This document shows, one piece after another, positions 24,130 to 35,207 of a DNA stretch of 64,000 nucleotides. Source of the DNA: Cordilura impudica (Eukaryota; Arthropoda; Insecta; Diptera; Scathophagidae); contig OY821519.1 of assembly GCA_963682025.1 (NCBI GenBank), forward strand, positions 141,970,429 to 142,034,428, read 5' to 3'. Made by a program: the position numbers and the translations under genes. The notes under the pieces are model-generated. The model saw only the letters and a program-made list of their open reading frames with translations. It made no database searches and had not been told where the DNA came from. Numbering within the stretch: the first letter of the stretch is position 1; every line of letters begins with the position of its first letter.

Positions 24130-25710
24130 GATGTGTAAACATCTATACGCGAAGGGGGGTAAATTTCTATTTCACAATACAATCACAAAAACAGCGTAAC
24201 TCATATCGGTGTGAGCTGAAGCAGATAACGCTGTGTGGCTTATGATTGTATTGGTGAAAAAATTATGACATGTTCTTTTCTAAACATTTTCCAATTGTCT
24301 TTCAAAAAACATCAATTGTATTTCAGAATTCATCAATACAATTTCAGAAAACATCATTTGAATTTCAGAAAACATAAATAGAATTTCAGAAAACATCAAT
24401 ATAATTTCAGAAAACATCATTCGAGTTTCAGAAAACATCAATTGAATTTCAGAAAACATCAATAGAATTTCAGAAAACATCAATTGAATTTCAGAAAACA
24501 TAAATAGAATTTCAGAAAACATCAATATAATTTCAGAAAACATCATTCGAGTTTCAGAAAACATCAATTGAATTTCAGAAAACATCAATAGAATTTCAGA
24601 AAACATAAATAGAATTTCAGAAAACATCAATATAATTTCAGAAAACATCATTCGAGTTTCAGAAAACATCAATTGAATTTCAGAAAACATCAATAGAATT
24701 TCAGAAAACATCAATTGTATTTCAGAAACCATCAATATAATTTCAGAAAACATCATTTGAATTTCAGAAAACATCATTCGAGTTTCAGAAAACATCAATT
24801 GAATTTCAGAAAGCATCAATAGAATTTCAGAAAACATGAATATAATTTCAGAAAACATCAATCGAGTTTCAGAAAACATCAATTGAATTTCAGAAAGCAT
24901 CAATAGAATTTCAGAAAACATCAATTGTATTTCAGAAACCATCAATATAATTTCAGAAAGCATCATTTGAATTTCAGAAAACATAAATAGAATTTCAGAA
25001 AATATCAATATAATTTCAGAAAACATCATTTGAATTTCAGAAAACATAAATAGAATTTCAGAAAACATCAATATAATTTCAGAAAACATCATTCGAGTTT
25101 CAGAAAACATCAATTGAATTTCAGAAAGCATCAATAGAATTTCAGAAAACATCAATATAATTTTAGAAAACATCATTCGAGTTTCAGAAAACATCAATTG
25201 AATTTCAGAAAACATAAATAGAATTTCAGAAAACATCAATAAAATTTCAGAAAACATCAATTGTATTTCAGAATCCATCAATATAATTTCAGAAAACATC
25301 ATTTGAATTTCAGAAAACATAAATAGAATTTCAGAAAACATCAATATAATTTCAGAAAACATCATTCGAGTTTCAGAAAACATCAATTGAATTTCAGAAA
25401 GCATCAATAGAATTTCAGAAAACATCAATTGTATTTCAGAAACCATCAATATAATTTCAGAAAACATCAATTGTATTTCAGAAAACATCAATTGTATTTC
25501 AGAAACCATCAATATAATTTCAGAAAACATCAATTGAATTTCAGAAAACATCAATACAACTTCAGAAAACATCAATTGTATTTCAGAAAACATCAATTGT
25601 ATTTCAGTAAATATCATTTGAATTTCAGAAAACAGCCTAATCGTCTTATTTTTTATGCACTGGAAAATATGATGTTGATGTTTTCTTTAATTATTATATG
25701 TTTACACATC
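24130..25710. mobile_element. TIR element carrying a minisatellite, inserted in the RT
   Basis: gatgtgtaaacatctata at 24130-24147 is inverted as tatatgtttacacatc at 25695-25710. Between them are an 85-base hairpin (24171-24257), the 21-bp minisatellite and short unique ends. The retrotransposon protein breaks off just outside this interval (NDLGVILD on one side, KIDFRIHISL on the other), so this is a separate insertion. Exact ends are uncertain: about 24 extra bases on the right also look foreign. Confidence 0.6.
24286..25640. repeat. 21-bp minisatellite, about 64 copies
   Basis: The consensus aaaacatcaattgaatttcag repeats head to tail. The variable bases in the middle (ttgaat, tagaat, tataat, tcgagt, ttgtat) give a set of unit types that recur in ordered runs, i.e. 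a higher-order pattern. Because 21 is divisible by three, one - strand frame stays open for 445 codons as a 7-residue MFSEIQL-type repeat; this is almost certainly not a gene, since it has no conserved start or context. Confidence 0.95.
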
Positions 25711-25799
25711 TCCCTTGTGATCGGACTCACATGATTTTTTTTTATCCAGAATTACGCCAAGGTCATTGAATGAATCCACTAAATCAAGCACAGCATTAT

Positions 25800-28026
25800 T
25801 CATGATATACCGATCATTAATTGGAATTGATCTTGTAAAAATCATATATTTGCATTTTTTTTGACATTTAGGTCCATTAGATAAATATTACACCAAGTAG
25901 TATCATTCTGTAAAAGTGATTGTTGATCAAGATTGTTGAGGGTAAAAATTAACTTTACATCGTCTGTATACATTAATGTAGTTGAGTGTTTAATTACAGA
26001 AAGAAGATCATTTATAAATAGCGTAAATAAAAGAGGTCCCAAGTGAATACCTTGAGGTACACCAGATAATACTTTTATGATGTTGGAATACAAGTTACGA
26101 AACTTAATACATTGTGTTATATCTTTTAAATATGATCCAAGCCATTTTATCAGCAATATACCGAAGCCCATACGGTCAAGCTTAAACAACAATAGATCAT
26201 GAATTACTCTATCGAATGCCTTGCTAAAATCATTATAAATAAAATCTGTTTGTTTCATATTAATAAAACCATCATTTACCAAAGTTGTAAGCTCCAAAAG
26301 ATTTGTTATTGTAGAGCGTGATTTGCAGAATCCATGTTGCGTTGGAGATATGATAGAGGACACATGATGTGACAACGTGTCATATATAAGTTTTTCAAAT
26401 AGTTTTGGAATAGCACTTAATTTAGCAATACCTCTATAATTCGAAATACCAGCTTAAGATCCAGACTTAAAGAAGGGAATAATAAATGATTCTTTCCAAA
26501 TGGGAGGAAAGTAACCCAATTTAAGGGATATGTTAAATATATAAGTTAAAGGAATAAACAATAAATGTGCGCAGCGCTTTAAAATGCAACTGGGAACACC
26601 GTCAGGACCTGCAGCATACGACAATTTGAATTTTGTCAGGGCATTCAGAACTGTATGTTGATTGATGGATGGTATATTAATAATTGAAGATTCCGATATT
26701 ATGTATGGATACAGATTATTGCTATTAAATACTGTCGAAGAATAAGTTGATGCAAAATAGTCTGCAAACAAATTTCTTATGGAGTTATCATCTGAAGATT
26801 CTAAATCACCGTACTTCATAACCGAAGGAAAGTCCGCAGTACGTCTTTTAGAATTAATAAATTTATAAAATGATTTTGGATTATTTTTTAGATTATTTCT
26901 TACTTTAATTAAATAGTTATTATAGGCCAATTGATTACCAATAATAAATTCCGATCTTGATAACGAGTATTTCATATAATCTATCAATGTTCCATATTTT
27001 TTATAATTTTTGGACATTTTTTTTTTCTTCTTATTTTTAAGTTGACATAGATGTTTTGTATTCCAAGGAGGACCATTCGATTTAGAAGGTAACATTTTAG
27101 GTACAGATGCCGAGAAACATTCAAAGAGGTGATGATAAAATGTATGCAAACACAAGTCCAAGTTATCATTGCAACGAGATAACACATTTATCCAGTCAAT
27201 TTGGAATAGATGGAGTTGTAAATCTTGGTAATTAGTTTTATTAAAGCAAAAGATTTAATCGCTGTGAGTTAACTTTTTTTTATGAAGAGGATAGGAATAA
27301 AAGCAAGATATCTCAAGTGTTGGATGGTATATATCTTCCGGATTAGAAATAGGGCTATGCCGCAATATTGAAAAGTCATTAGGTTCATTAACGAAAATAA
27401 GGTCCAACAGTCTACCAAATGCATTTGTGACGGAGTTGACTTGGAAAAGATAATTTTACAATAAACCACAGATAAATACAGCTGAAGAATCGGTATATTG
27501 AGATGGAACTAAATAATTGGTATCAAGATCAGCTTTCCAGGATGTAGACGGCATGTTAAAATCTCCAATTAACATTAATAAATCAGATGGTTTTATATAA
27601 TTTTGAATTAAATCAACAGCTTTCAGATGATCCCCAGAAACAGAAAGCGGAGAGTTAGGCGGAATGTATGAGCAAATAATGTATATGGACCTGTTACTAA
27701 TTTTAGCTAAAACCCATATAATCTCAATATGTAAAAAATCGTTTAAGATAATTTCTTCAGACGAAAATTCGTTTAGTATAGCAACCAATACACCGCCACC
27801 AGACTTTTTTATTACGTTATTACACTGATTATTATTTTCATTTCGGTTCTTTCACAACTTTCTCTATCTTTTCTGAAAACTGATATTTAGGGCAAAAAAT
27901 CTCAGAGTTATTAACTTTTTTACTGGGCCAGGTCTCCGTAAATATAATAATATGATTATTGAAGCCAAAGCTATTACAATAAATTGACGAGAGTTTTGAA
28001 TTCATACCTCTAATGTTTTGATACAA
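25800..28026 (-). pseudogene. Non-LTR ORF2: endonuclease and reverse transcriptase
   Basis: This is the replication protein of the retrotransposon. The N-terminal AP-endonuclease part shows YQNIRGMNSK, IIIFTETW and MLIGDFNMPSTSW. The reverse transcriptase shows AAGPDGVPS, IYNDFSKAFDRVIH (catalytic Asp), GVPQGIHLGPLLFTLFIND and YTDDVKL, where YADD is usual. Frameshifts fall near 27830, 27470 and 27230; one in-frame nonsense codon follows FKSGS at 26454; another stop is at about 25842. The rest of the protein lies beyond the inserted minisatellite element. Confidence 0.9.
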
Positions 28027-28042
28027 GATGTATATTAGTTTT

Positions 28043-29083
28043 TTGGATTTTGATCAGCGGATTTAGGAAGCCGAGCATTATCTTCTTCTCTATATATAAA
28101 TTCACTTATTAATGCGTTTTTAGGCCAAAAACTGGCATCTACGATAGGTATTCAGGAACAATTATTTTAAATGATGCTCTATTTCTGGAATTCTTTTTGT
28201 AAACACTAATATCCTCAGGAATACAGTTTTTAATTTTAGAGATCACATAAAATTTCATCTCATCAGCTTTTGCATCATGTGCGAAACGTGTAGCAAATAC
28301 AGTTTTATTTGAAGGAATTGTTCGCAGCCCTCTAGGAGTGGATATTGATTCCATACCAGTTGTAGGCACTATAATTGAAGTACCAGACGTTGAAGCAGTT
28401 GGGATTGGTCATGCAGCATCAAAATTAATCAATCGACCAGCGTTTTCAGGATTAGTAAGTAAATTATTAGCCGTAGCAGTTCTAGGCATTGAAGAAATAT
28501 TTGGAGCAATAATGTTCAGAGCATGCTGAATACTATGGTTATTAGCATTTGATGTAATTAGAAGTGCTTCAGTTTCATTTAATATTGGAGTAGGATTATT
28601 AATTAAAACTTGAACGTTGTTTGAATGAGAAACGGGAGGATCGATACCAGTAATCTTTTGAAAAGGATTTGGTAAATATAAAGCAGATGCAGTAGCATCA
28701 TTTTGATGTGCGCCATTAGGACCAGGATTCTGACAAGAATTTTCTTTATTCAAGAACCTTGGAGACTTACGATGAGTTGGGAATGGTGACAGCAATCCCT
28801 CTAAGGATTTGAAGTCATCAAAAAGCTTCCCATAGGCATTAATTTGACCAGATAAATTATTAAGGTTTTGTTGACTTTGCAAAAAAATATCCTTCGTACT
28901 TTGAAAGAAACGATAAAAATCAGCACCAATTTTTTGACATCCATTACAGCGCCAGTGCAAGTTTTTATGTTTAGCTATTGACTCAGCAACCAAATCAGCC
29001 ACCCACTACATTTAAAGTGACATAAACCATGACAACAGGTAAGCATTCTTTCTTCATAATCAACCAGCCTTTTTTCAAACATG
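28043..29083 (-). pseudogene. Non-LTR ORF1 (PHD-like finger protein)
   Basis: ORF1 proteins of this group bind element RNA. The N-terminal segment (from about 29083) has a Cys/His pattern, CCHGLCHFKCSG, and after a one-base frameshift near 29003 continues LHWRCNGCQ, together a PHD-type finger. A Ser/Asn/Pro-rich middle follows, then a frameshift near 28390 and the conserved C-terminal RASFKIIVPE, ending with FWPKNALISEF just before ORF2. The C-terminal half is an RRM-like region in related elements. Confidence 0.8.
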
Positions 29084-29159
29084 CCATAATTAAGCTCTAC
29101 AGGTCAGAAACAGCACAACTTTAAATAAGGTAACAGAATTGTTAACTATGGTCAGTAGA

Positions 29160-29541
29160 GTTTGCTTTTTTTTTTACGAATGATAGTATCAAAATATCTT
29201 ATTAGATTGGCAGCTGCCGTCGCAGCATATTTAAGTAAAATGAAACAACAAATTAAAAAAAAGAAACAAAAAGAAGTACATATTTGAGAAATTGGATGCT
29301 GCAGCGCGAAGATTCCATGCAGCTGAAAAATTTCTTCAAAACACCTGCAGTTCACAGCAAGTCATTCAAGTTACTTCCAGCAAGCAAGAAACCCGCATTT
29401 CCACATAATTGCTGCAAGTAACTCCTGCTAGCCGTGACATCTAGAAGTCGACTTCTAATACGTGTTTACACGACAAAAACTTGTGGAAGTTACTTCTGGA
29501 TGCAACTTCCGCAAGAAAACTTGGTAGTGAAACACACGGCT
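29160..29541. mobile_element. Right part of the split MITE
   Basis: It ends ggtagtgaaacacacggct, the inverted partner of 22434. Repeated acttgtggaag, cttgcggaag and cttccagcaag motifs resemble those of the left part. The left boundary with the retrotransposon 5' end is approximate. Confidence 0.5.
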
Positions 29542-29572
29542 TAAAAAGTTTATAAAAAAATATAATATTAAT

Positions 29573-32157
29573 ACAGTGAAGTACGAAAGTATTTATACAA
29601 AAAAAAAACAAATTTAATTAGAAGTATCAAATGACAAATATCAGAGGATATAATGAAACATGATAAAAATATTGATATTGCTGCAAAAATTGTGGAAATA
29701 GTCCGCATTTCGGCTAAACCTTTTCAAAAATCTTGCTTTAACCAGACTTGCAGAAATTCAGTCAGCTAGAGAGAGGAAGCTATCAGATATTTCCGTGAAA
29801 ATAAAAATTCCATTGCTAACCTGCAATCCAAGCAGGCGAGAACTGAATGCGATAAAGTACTAAGACGCAGAAAGTTTCTTTACGAACATGCGCAAGTTTT
29901 TTCTGCTTCTCGGGGCAGCGAGAGCTTTTGCTAATTTTTTTAAAATTTTGTTAATGCTAGTTCTGCTATCCAATGACCAAATATTCACTGACCTGGTTGA
30001 TAAGGCTAAATTTTAGCTGAACTTTTAGCAAAAAATGATTTTTTTTTCCAGAAAGCGGTGATGCTCAAACTGTGCTCTTCGACAATGCCACCTAGTACAT
30101 TGGCCAAATGAAATCAACTCCCACAAAAGGGCAGGAGCTTCAAAGTATATTGACTGTTCTGTAGATATTACCATAGAAAGCATCTTACTGAGATTATTCA
30201 ACTAATTCCAAGTGCACGAGTTTCAGTTCATACTACCCGCTTCTCTAGTATATCACATACGTTTGTAGTCTATTTCCCAGTTAACCGCATTCATTTTTCG
30301 CACAAGTCTTTCCTGGAAAATAAAAATTCCATCGCTAACCTGCTATCCAAGCAGGCGAGAACTGAATGCGCCAAAGTACTAAACGCAAAAAGTTTCTTTA
30401 CGAACAAGCTAATAAAATTTAAGTCAAATATCCATAAACACTACTCCCTATTTTCTTGAGAACAGCACAAGCTAATATTTAGTTGTCTGTTAGTGTCTAG
30501 GTATTAAGCCTTTTCTCTTGGTTATTTTCTTTAATCAATTTTCATCGATTGTACAAGTTATCGAGAATTATTTGGCATACTACTGCCATTATTCCATCAA
30601 TACTTTACTCAGTTGTGCTTTACTTGTGATACCTAACTCGGTTCTCCAACTCATCCCACAAGTGTTCGATTGGATTGAAGTGATGATTGGCGTGGTGAAA
30701 GTAGTATCTTGGATATAAATTGCTCTATTGCTCAGCACTGTTTTAAAATTTTCTTTTAAAGTATGTAAATATCAATATGTTCCATAGCCCATCAATTAAA
30801 GATAGGCTGTCCACTCCCGCTGATACCATAAACCCCTACATCATGACCCTGCCATCTTGTTTTACTGTGCGAACTACATTGTTTTCTTCAAGAGTCCGTC
30901 TTGTGTTGCCTCCATACTGAAATACGTCCATCCGACTGGAATATGTTGAACTTATTCAACATGCAAAGCTTACTATTTGCTCTTTTTATACCCTATACCA
31001 CTATGTGGTTTGGGTATAATGACTTTGTGCTGCTGTTTGTAACAACCAAAAATATTTGACCTACACCCATCTTTAATTATACCGATCGAATCAGAATCAC
31101 TATTTGATTCGATTTAACGATGTCCGTCCGTCCGTCCGTCCGTCCGTCTGTGTGTCCATGTAAAGTTTGTAATCAAACTGCAGGTCGCAAATATGAATAT
31201 ATTCTGTTGAAATTTGGTATATAAGCTTCTATCGGCCATGGGATGAACGCTATTGAAATTGGTGAGAATCGGTCCATGTTCAGACCTAGCCCCCATACAA
31301 ATGACCCCTATGAAATCAACATATATTGCCATAAGATCCAAATTATCATAGAAATCTTAGTCAAATTGGGTTTGTATGTACATATTACATCCATTAATGA
31401 GTAGTCCAAAAATGATCCCTATTGGACAACTCTTAGTCATAGGCCCCATATAGAGCTGCTTCCCGATCTTCACTTAAATCTATCAAAAAAAACAAAAATA
31501 TTGCACTGATTCTTCTCAAATTTTGTTTGTATATATTTTTGCAAAGTACAAGAGACTTTACCAAACATGGTCAGGATCGGTCCATTTTTGGGCTTAGTCC
31601 CCATATAGATATAGCATCCGATATGAACTTTTTCATCTCTGCAGCCAAAAAAATTAATAAAAATCCCACTCAAATTTGGTTTATGCTTATTTTCTATATC
31701 CAGTTAGTTGGGCCTAAGAGATAGGTTCTCTAAACGCATGGTATAAGGTATCGTATAGTCGGTCTAGACCGACTATAATTTTCTTACTTGTTTTTGTCTG
31801 ACAAACTATTCTCGGTCATCAGGTGAAATCATGATGGATGTTGTTTTGTTTTCTTTTTTACTTTTTTGTGATGTTAGTAGTAGACCTTCCAAGGTCTACC
31901 ATTATATTTAATATATTGAAAATTCTAATCGTCGTTATAGCGTTTTACGATGGACCTGGATGTTTGACCCACCTCTTTCTACAATTTCACTTGTACAAAT
32001 TATTTTTCTGGATTATGAAATTATAAGAAAATTTTGCTTTATCCTGGATTGGTTTAGTTCCATTTTCCAGTTCTTTTTTATATTCGGTTTCGACAGAGAA
32101 AGATCACGATTACTTAAAAAACTATGCTTAAAACATTCTGAGAGCGCTTTTACTACA
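29573..32157 (-). pseudogene. Tc1-like transposon, interrupted
   Basis: Its left end is cagtgaagtacgaaagtatt after TA, a Tc1-type terminus. On the - strand a helix-turn-helix remnant (QTSRSIVKRYND, then NGRPWK) and ISPDD lie at 31800-31990. The catalytic and C-terminal parts lie at 30540-30965 (FQSDG, SVWRQHKTDS, SNTCGMSWRTELG). The DINE copy 30983-31790 sits in the middle. Many stops and deletions make it inactive. A roughly 95-base block at 29799-29893 is repeated at 30314-30412. Confidence 0.7.
30983..31790 (+). mobile_element. DINE-like family A, full copy inside Tc1
   Basis: It has the same block order as 22609-23391: tataccctataccactatg hairpin, (gtcc)n at 31120-31147, cccccatacaaatgacccc, and the terminal gtcggtctagaccgac palindrome. 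Divergence from the 22609 copy is low by eye, so this subfamily was active fairly recently. Confidence 0.8.
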
Positions 32158-32311
32158 TGTGACCTTCTCCGAGAAAAGGGACCTAGTGTGTGAAAATTAA
32201 GTTTTGAGAAAAAAACGCATTTAAAGTTTCTACACCCTTTTAGGTACCAGAATCCACCGTTTTTGACACAACCCGTTTTTTGACACACTAGGTCCCTTTT
32301 CTCGGAGAAGG
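32158..32311. mobile_element. 154-bp MITE, copy 1
   Basis: The left end ccttctccgagaaaagggac and the inverted right end gtcccttttctcggagaagg form near-perfect ~30-bp TIRs around caaaaacggtggattctgg. A nearly identical copy is at 61183-61336. The tcaca after the right ggagaagg in copy 2 is replaced here by atagt, so this right end is damaged. Confidence 0.85.
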
Positions 32312-32991
32312 ATAGTTATAGGAAAATAATAATTTTAATTTTCTTTTATTTATCTTTATATATGAAATTTTTGGTGTGTTAATTCGTAGCGAATGAATCC
32401 CAAAATTTAAAAGCTATAAAAGTTTGATTCGAGCTCTTTTGGATTGTATTATTGTTTGGACCCCATACAAAGTAAATATTTATCATAAAATATTAAGAAT
32501 ACTATTTATTAAGTTCATTAGTTAAAAATGTGTATAGTCCAACTAAAAATGAGCGGCATCAGCTTAGCGAGTAGGCCATCCAATACATAGTAAATACCAC
32601 CTATCTGGAGACTACATTTTAGTAATGTTATAGCTAAAATATTGTTGATTATGTAAACGGAATATTTTAAATACACAAATAAACTATTTATTTACTAATG
32701 TAGACCAGAGCGAAACAACGTTTGACATGGTCCGCTAATATTCATTATGTTGCTAAATAAAATTTGGCAAAACTATTTCAAGTTACCGTCATATGGTGCA
32801 TTTAATGCAAATTATTTTGCACATCATTGTAAATATATGCAAGTTGAAATAAATGAATTTAATTGTAAATTGTATCTTCAGATAATAGTAATCAAATTTT
32901 TTTGTAGGATTTTTTTTTAAGAAAAAATATGATTAATGTTTTTGTTTTAAACGGTCGGATATTCCAAGTAAAGTTATTGTTTATTACTCAC
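32312..32991. other. Supervillin intron DNA without recognised element
   Basis: AT-rich intron sequence up to the donor at 32991. No coding or repeat end is seen. Confidence 0.5.
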
Positions 32992-33108
32992 CAAACTTAG
33001 CTCTCCAATAGGAAACTGCAGTTTCTAAAGCAGCTCTACGTTCTGAGATCCAACGATTCACACCAGCACGATTTTCATTTGTAGGACTATTACGTTCTTC
33101 AGTATTAA
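32992..33108 (-). CDS. Svil: Supervillin, internal exon
   Basis: 117 nt with acceptor cttttag and donor GTGAGT. It reads NTEERNSPTNENRAGVNRWI and then SERRAALETAVSYWRAKF, phase-compatible with both neighbours (two bases complete an Ile codon, one base starts a Gly codon). It lies in the linker and last repeat of the gelsolin-like region, after the WWPLED motif of the previous exon. The upstream intron is 80 nt. Confidence 0.93.
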
Positions 33109-33188
33109 CTAAAAGAACAAAAAAAAAAAGAAGATAAATTAACTTTTTCTCTTATAACTTTTAAAATATATTTTTAATACAATCTTAC

Positions 33189-35207
33189 TTTTAATATCTT
33201 CCAAAGGCCACCAACCCATCCATAACCATAACACATCACCATCATCTAGCATAAAAATGGTAGGCTGGCGGGCATTATACAATTGGGATTGTGTAAAAGG
33301 ATAGGGCGTCAAAAGATCTTTACATCTTAAGGGTGAAAACAGTTCGGCAGCACTGAATACACCACCTTGGGTAGAAGAGAAATGAAACATCCTAGGAGTA
33401 TAGGAGAAATCTTTTGAGAAGTCACCCCAAAGACTGCCATAAAGTTTCACTGGTAAAGATAATTCGTTAGCTATAGCTTCTTTAAAATTAACAGACTCAT
33501 TTGATTCTTCCACTATTTCTAAGGAAATCGTAGATGACTCAAATATATCTTGAGGTATTAGAGCTTTTAGTTTTTCAGCTGCATTTTCAGCGACATTTCT
33601 TGTGTGTTTGGCCGCCCGACAACCATGCCATAGATAAATTAAACCTTTTTCACCGTGTATCAATAACATAGAAGCTCTAGAACGCAACTGTTTGGCTTGA
33701 CAATCGACTTCTTTCATTAAAGTTTCCTCGGGAACGTTGCCGCAAACTTGATATAGACGCCAATGTTTCCTACGTGTTAAACACTCTTCTTTCCTACCCT
33801 TATGATGAAACATAACACCAAAAAGCCGTATAAAGGCAGTAGATTCGTCACCCTGAGCGACCAGCATTTGAGCTCCCTTTTCTTTGTCCAATTCTACGGT
33901 GAGAAGAGCAGCAGCGCCTTTTTCATTGGCGGAAGCTTCATTGCCCTGCCAAGTAAAATATACGCAACGATCTCTGCCCACTGTGCTGCGGTTGGATATA
34001 CGACCACTTAGTTCTCGAACTGTAACATTAATCTGATATATCCATTTTATTATATAACTTTCAGCGGAATAAAAGTGATCATATGATGATTTTTCGGCCT
34101 TATCGAAATTAAATTCATTTATTTGCCATTTATCACACGATTTTGATATAATCTCAAAATGACGCATGCTATCATAGTCATAATAGAAGTTTCCTCTGCC
34201 CAAATTCGATTGTTCCAATATTAAATTAGGTTCTTCATAGGAAGAACCTTTAAAGAGAGCTGAACCATCCAGAGGTTTAACCGAATGGACACTATTGGTC
34301 AAATAGTCTTTTTCTAAGTCTTCTCTTTCAACTTCAGGCCAATCCAAAAATTTCTCCTTGAATAAAGAAGTTTCCATATTCTGGGTTATTTTACCCAATA
34401 TACACCATTCACCACGTTTATCACTGCGCTTGGGGAATTTATAACTTTCCCGGCAACCAACCACCTTGGCGTATTCCATGGGATTGACATAACACTTTGA
34501 ATAGTCCAGTTGTCCTTCATCATAATATTCCTGAGCCAATTTTATGGCTGCTCTTTTGGCATTGGATGAGGCATTTTTACCGTTCCATATATACAATTCC
34601 GAACCAAAATCAAATACTAATACTTTTTTGATATCCAACATTTCCACTTTCGGAATACAACCCCAATATTTTTCATATGGCACTAGGCAATCATCTTGGA
34701 ATTCAAAGACTTTATTGCTTTCAATTAAACTGGTCTCAAAGAGATCATCTTCATCGGCATGACCACTATCGGGTATTTGATAATCTTCTGGCTTACCCAA
34801 CACTTCCCAGAATATTTTCCAATGCCGTTCATTCATAAATTTACCATCAGTTAATATGACTTCCGAGGTGGCAGTACAACCTAGATCTTTATTTTCCAAT
34901 ATATAGGCACATATCTTTTTACTTCTAGAGATCTCGATAATATTGGCATACGAACCCACATAACGATAAAGATAAGAGCCGCTAATCAAAATAAAGCAAT
35001 CTCCACGGTTTAGCGATAAATACGAAGGTTCAACCAATCTGGTTTGTACATGAGTACGTCCCTTAACATGTAACAGCATTACCGGTTTATACGGCAACCA
35101 CATTTGGTTTAGCGGTAAAGATGAAGACTTTAGAGCTACAGACTTAAAATCTTCAACTGAGGCTAAACCAGCTATAGCTTCGGCAGCCAAATTCGGACGA
35201 CAGCCAA
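33189..35207 (-). CDS. Svil: Supervillin, large gelsolin-repeat exon
   Basis: This 673-codon exon encodes most of the gelsolin/villin-like core of supervillin, which acts at the actin cortex. It starts GCRPNLAAEAIAGLAS after a ttacag acceptor and ends at a GTAAGA donor. Approximate repeats: residues 35-115 (MLLHVKGRTHVQTRLVEP, LNRGDCFILISG), 180-260 (VLVFDFGSELYIWNGK), 385-475 (CVYFTWQGNEASANEKGAAA), 505-575 (SMLLIHGEKGLIYLWHGCRA) and 600-673 (MFHFSSTQGG, DDGDVLWLWMGWWP). The acidic-loop LFKEKFLDWPEVE stretch is also typical. The frame is intact. Antisense open frames in this interval are shadows. Confidence 0.97.

Larger units (their letters stand above)
23396..29130 (-). mobile_element. Non-LTR retrotransposon (CR1/Jockey-like), near full length
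   Basis: The element reads leftward: ORF1 with a PHD-like zinc finger, ORF2 with endonuclease and reverse transcriptase, a C-terminal region, and a (taaa)n-like tail at 23398-23420. The clade is inferred from the ORF1 finger and the ORF2 tail. It contains a later insertion at about 24130-25730. Frameshifts and nonsense codons make it inactive. The 5' limit near 29130 is approximate. It sits in a supervillin intron, in the same orientation as the gene. Confidence 0.85.

Noticed and set aside
24280..25617. 445-codon - strand open frame (and 101-codon + strand frame) as a repetitive protein gene
   Set aside because: The frame exists because the minisatellite unit is 21 bases; both strands are open, there is no supporting start context, and it lies inside a transposon insertion.
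24286..25640. CRISPR array
   Set aside because: The units are contiguous with no unique spacers and the DNA is eukaryotic; it is a minisatellite.
33802..34762. + strand open frames opposite the large supervillin exon
   Set aside because: Shadows of a well-supported coding exon.
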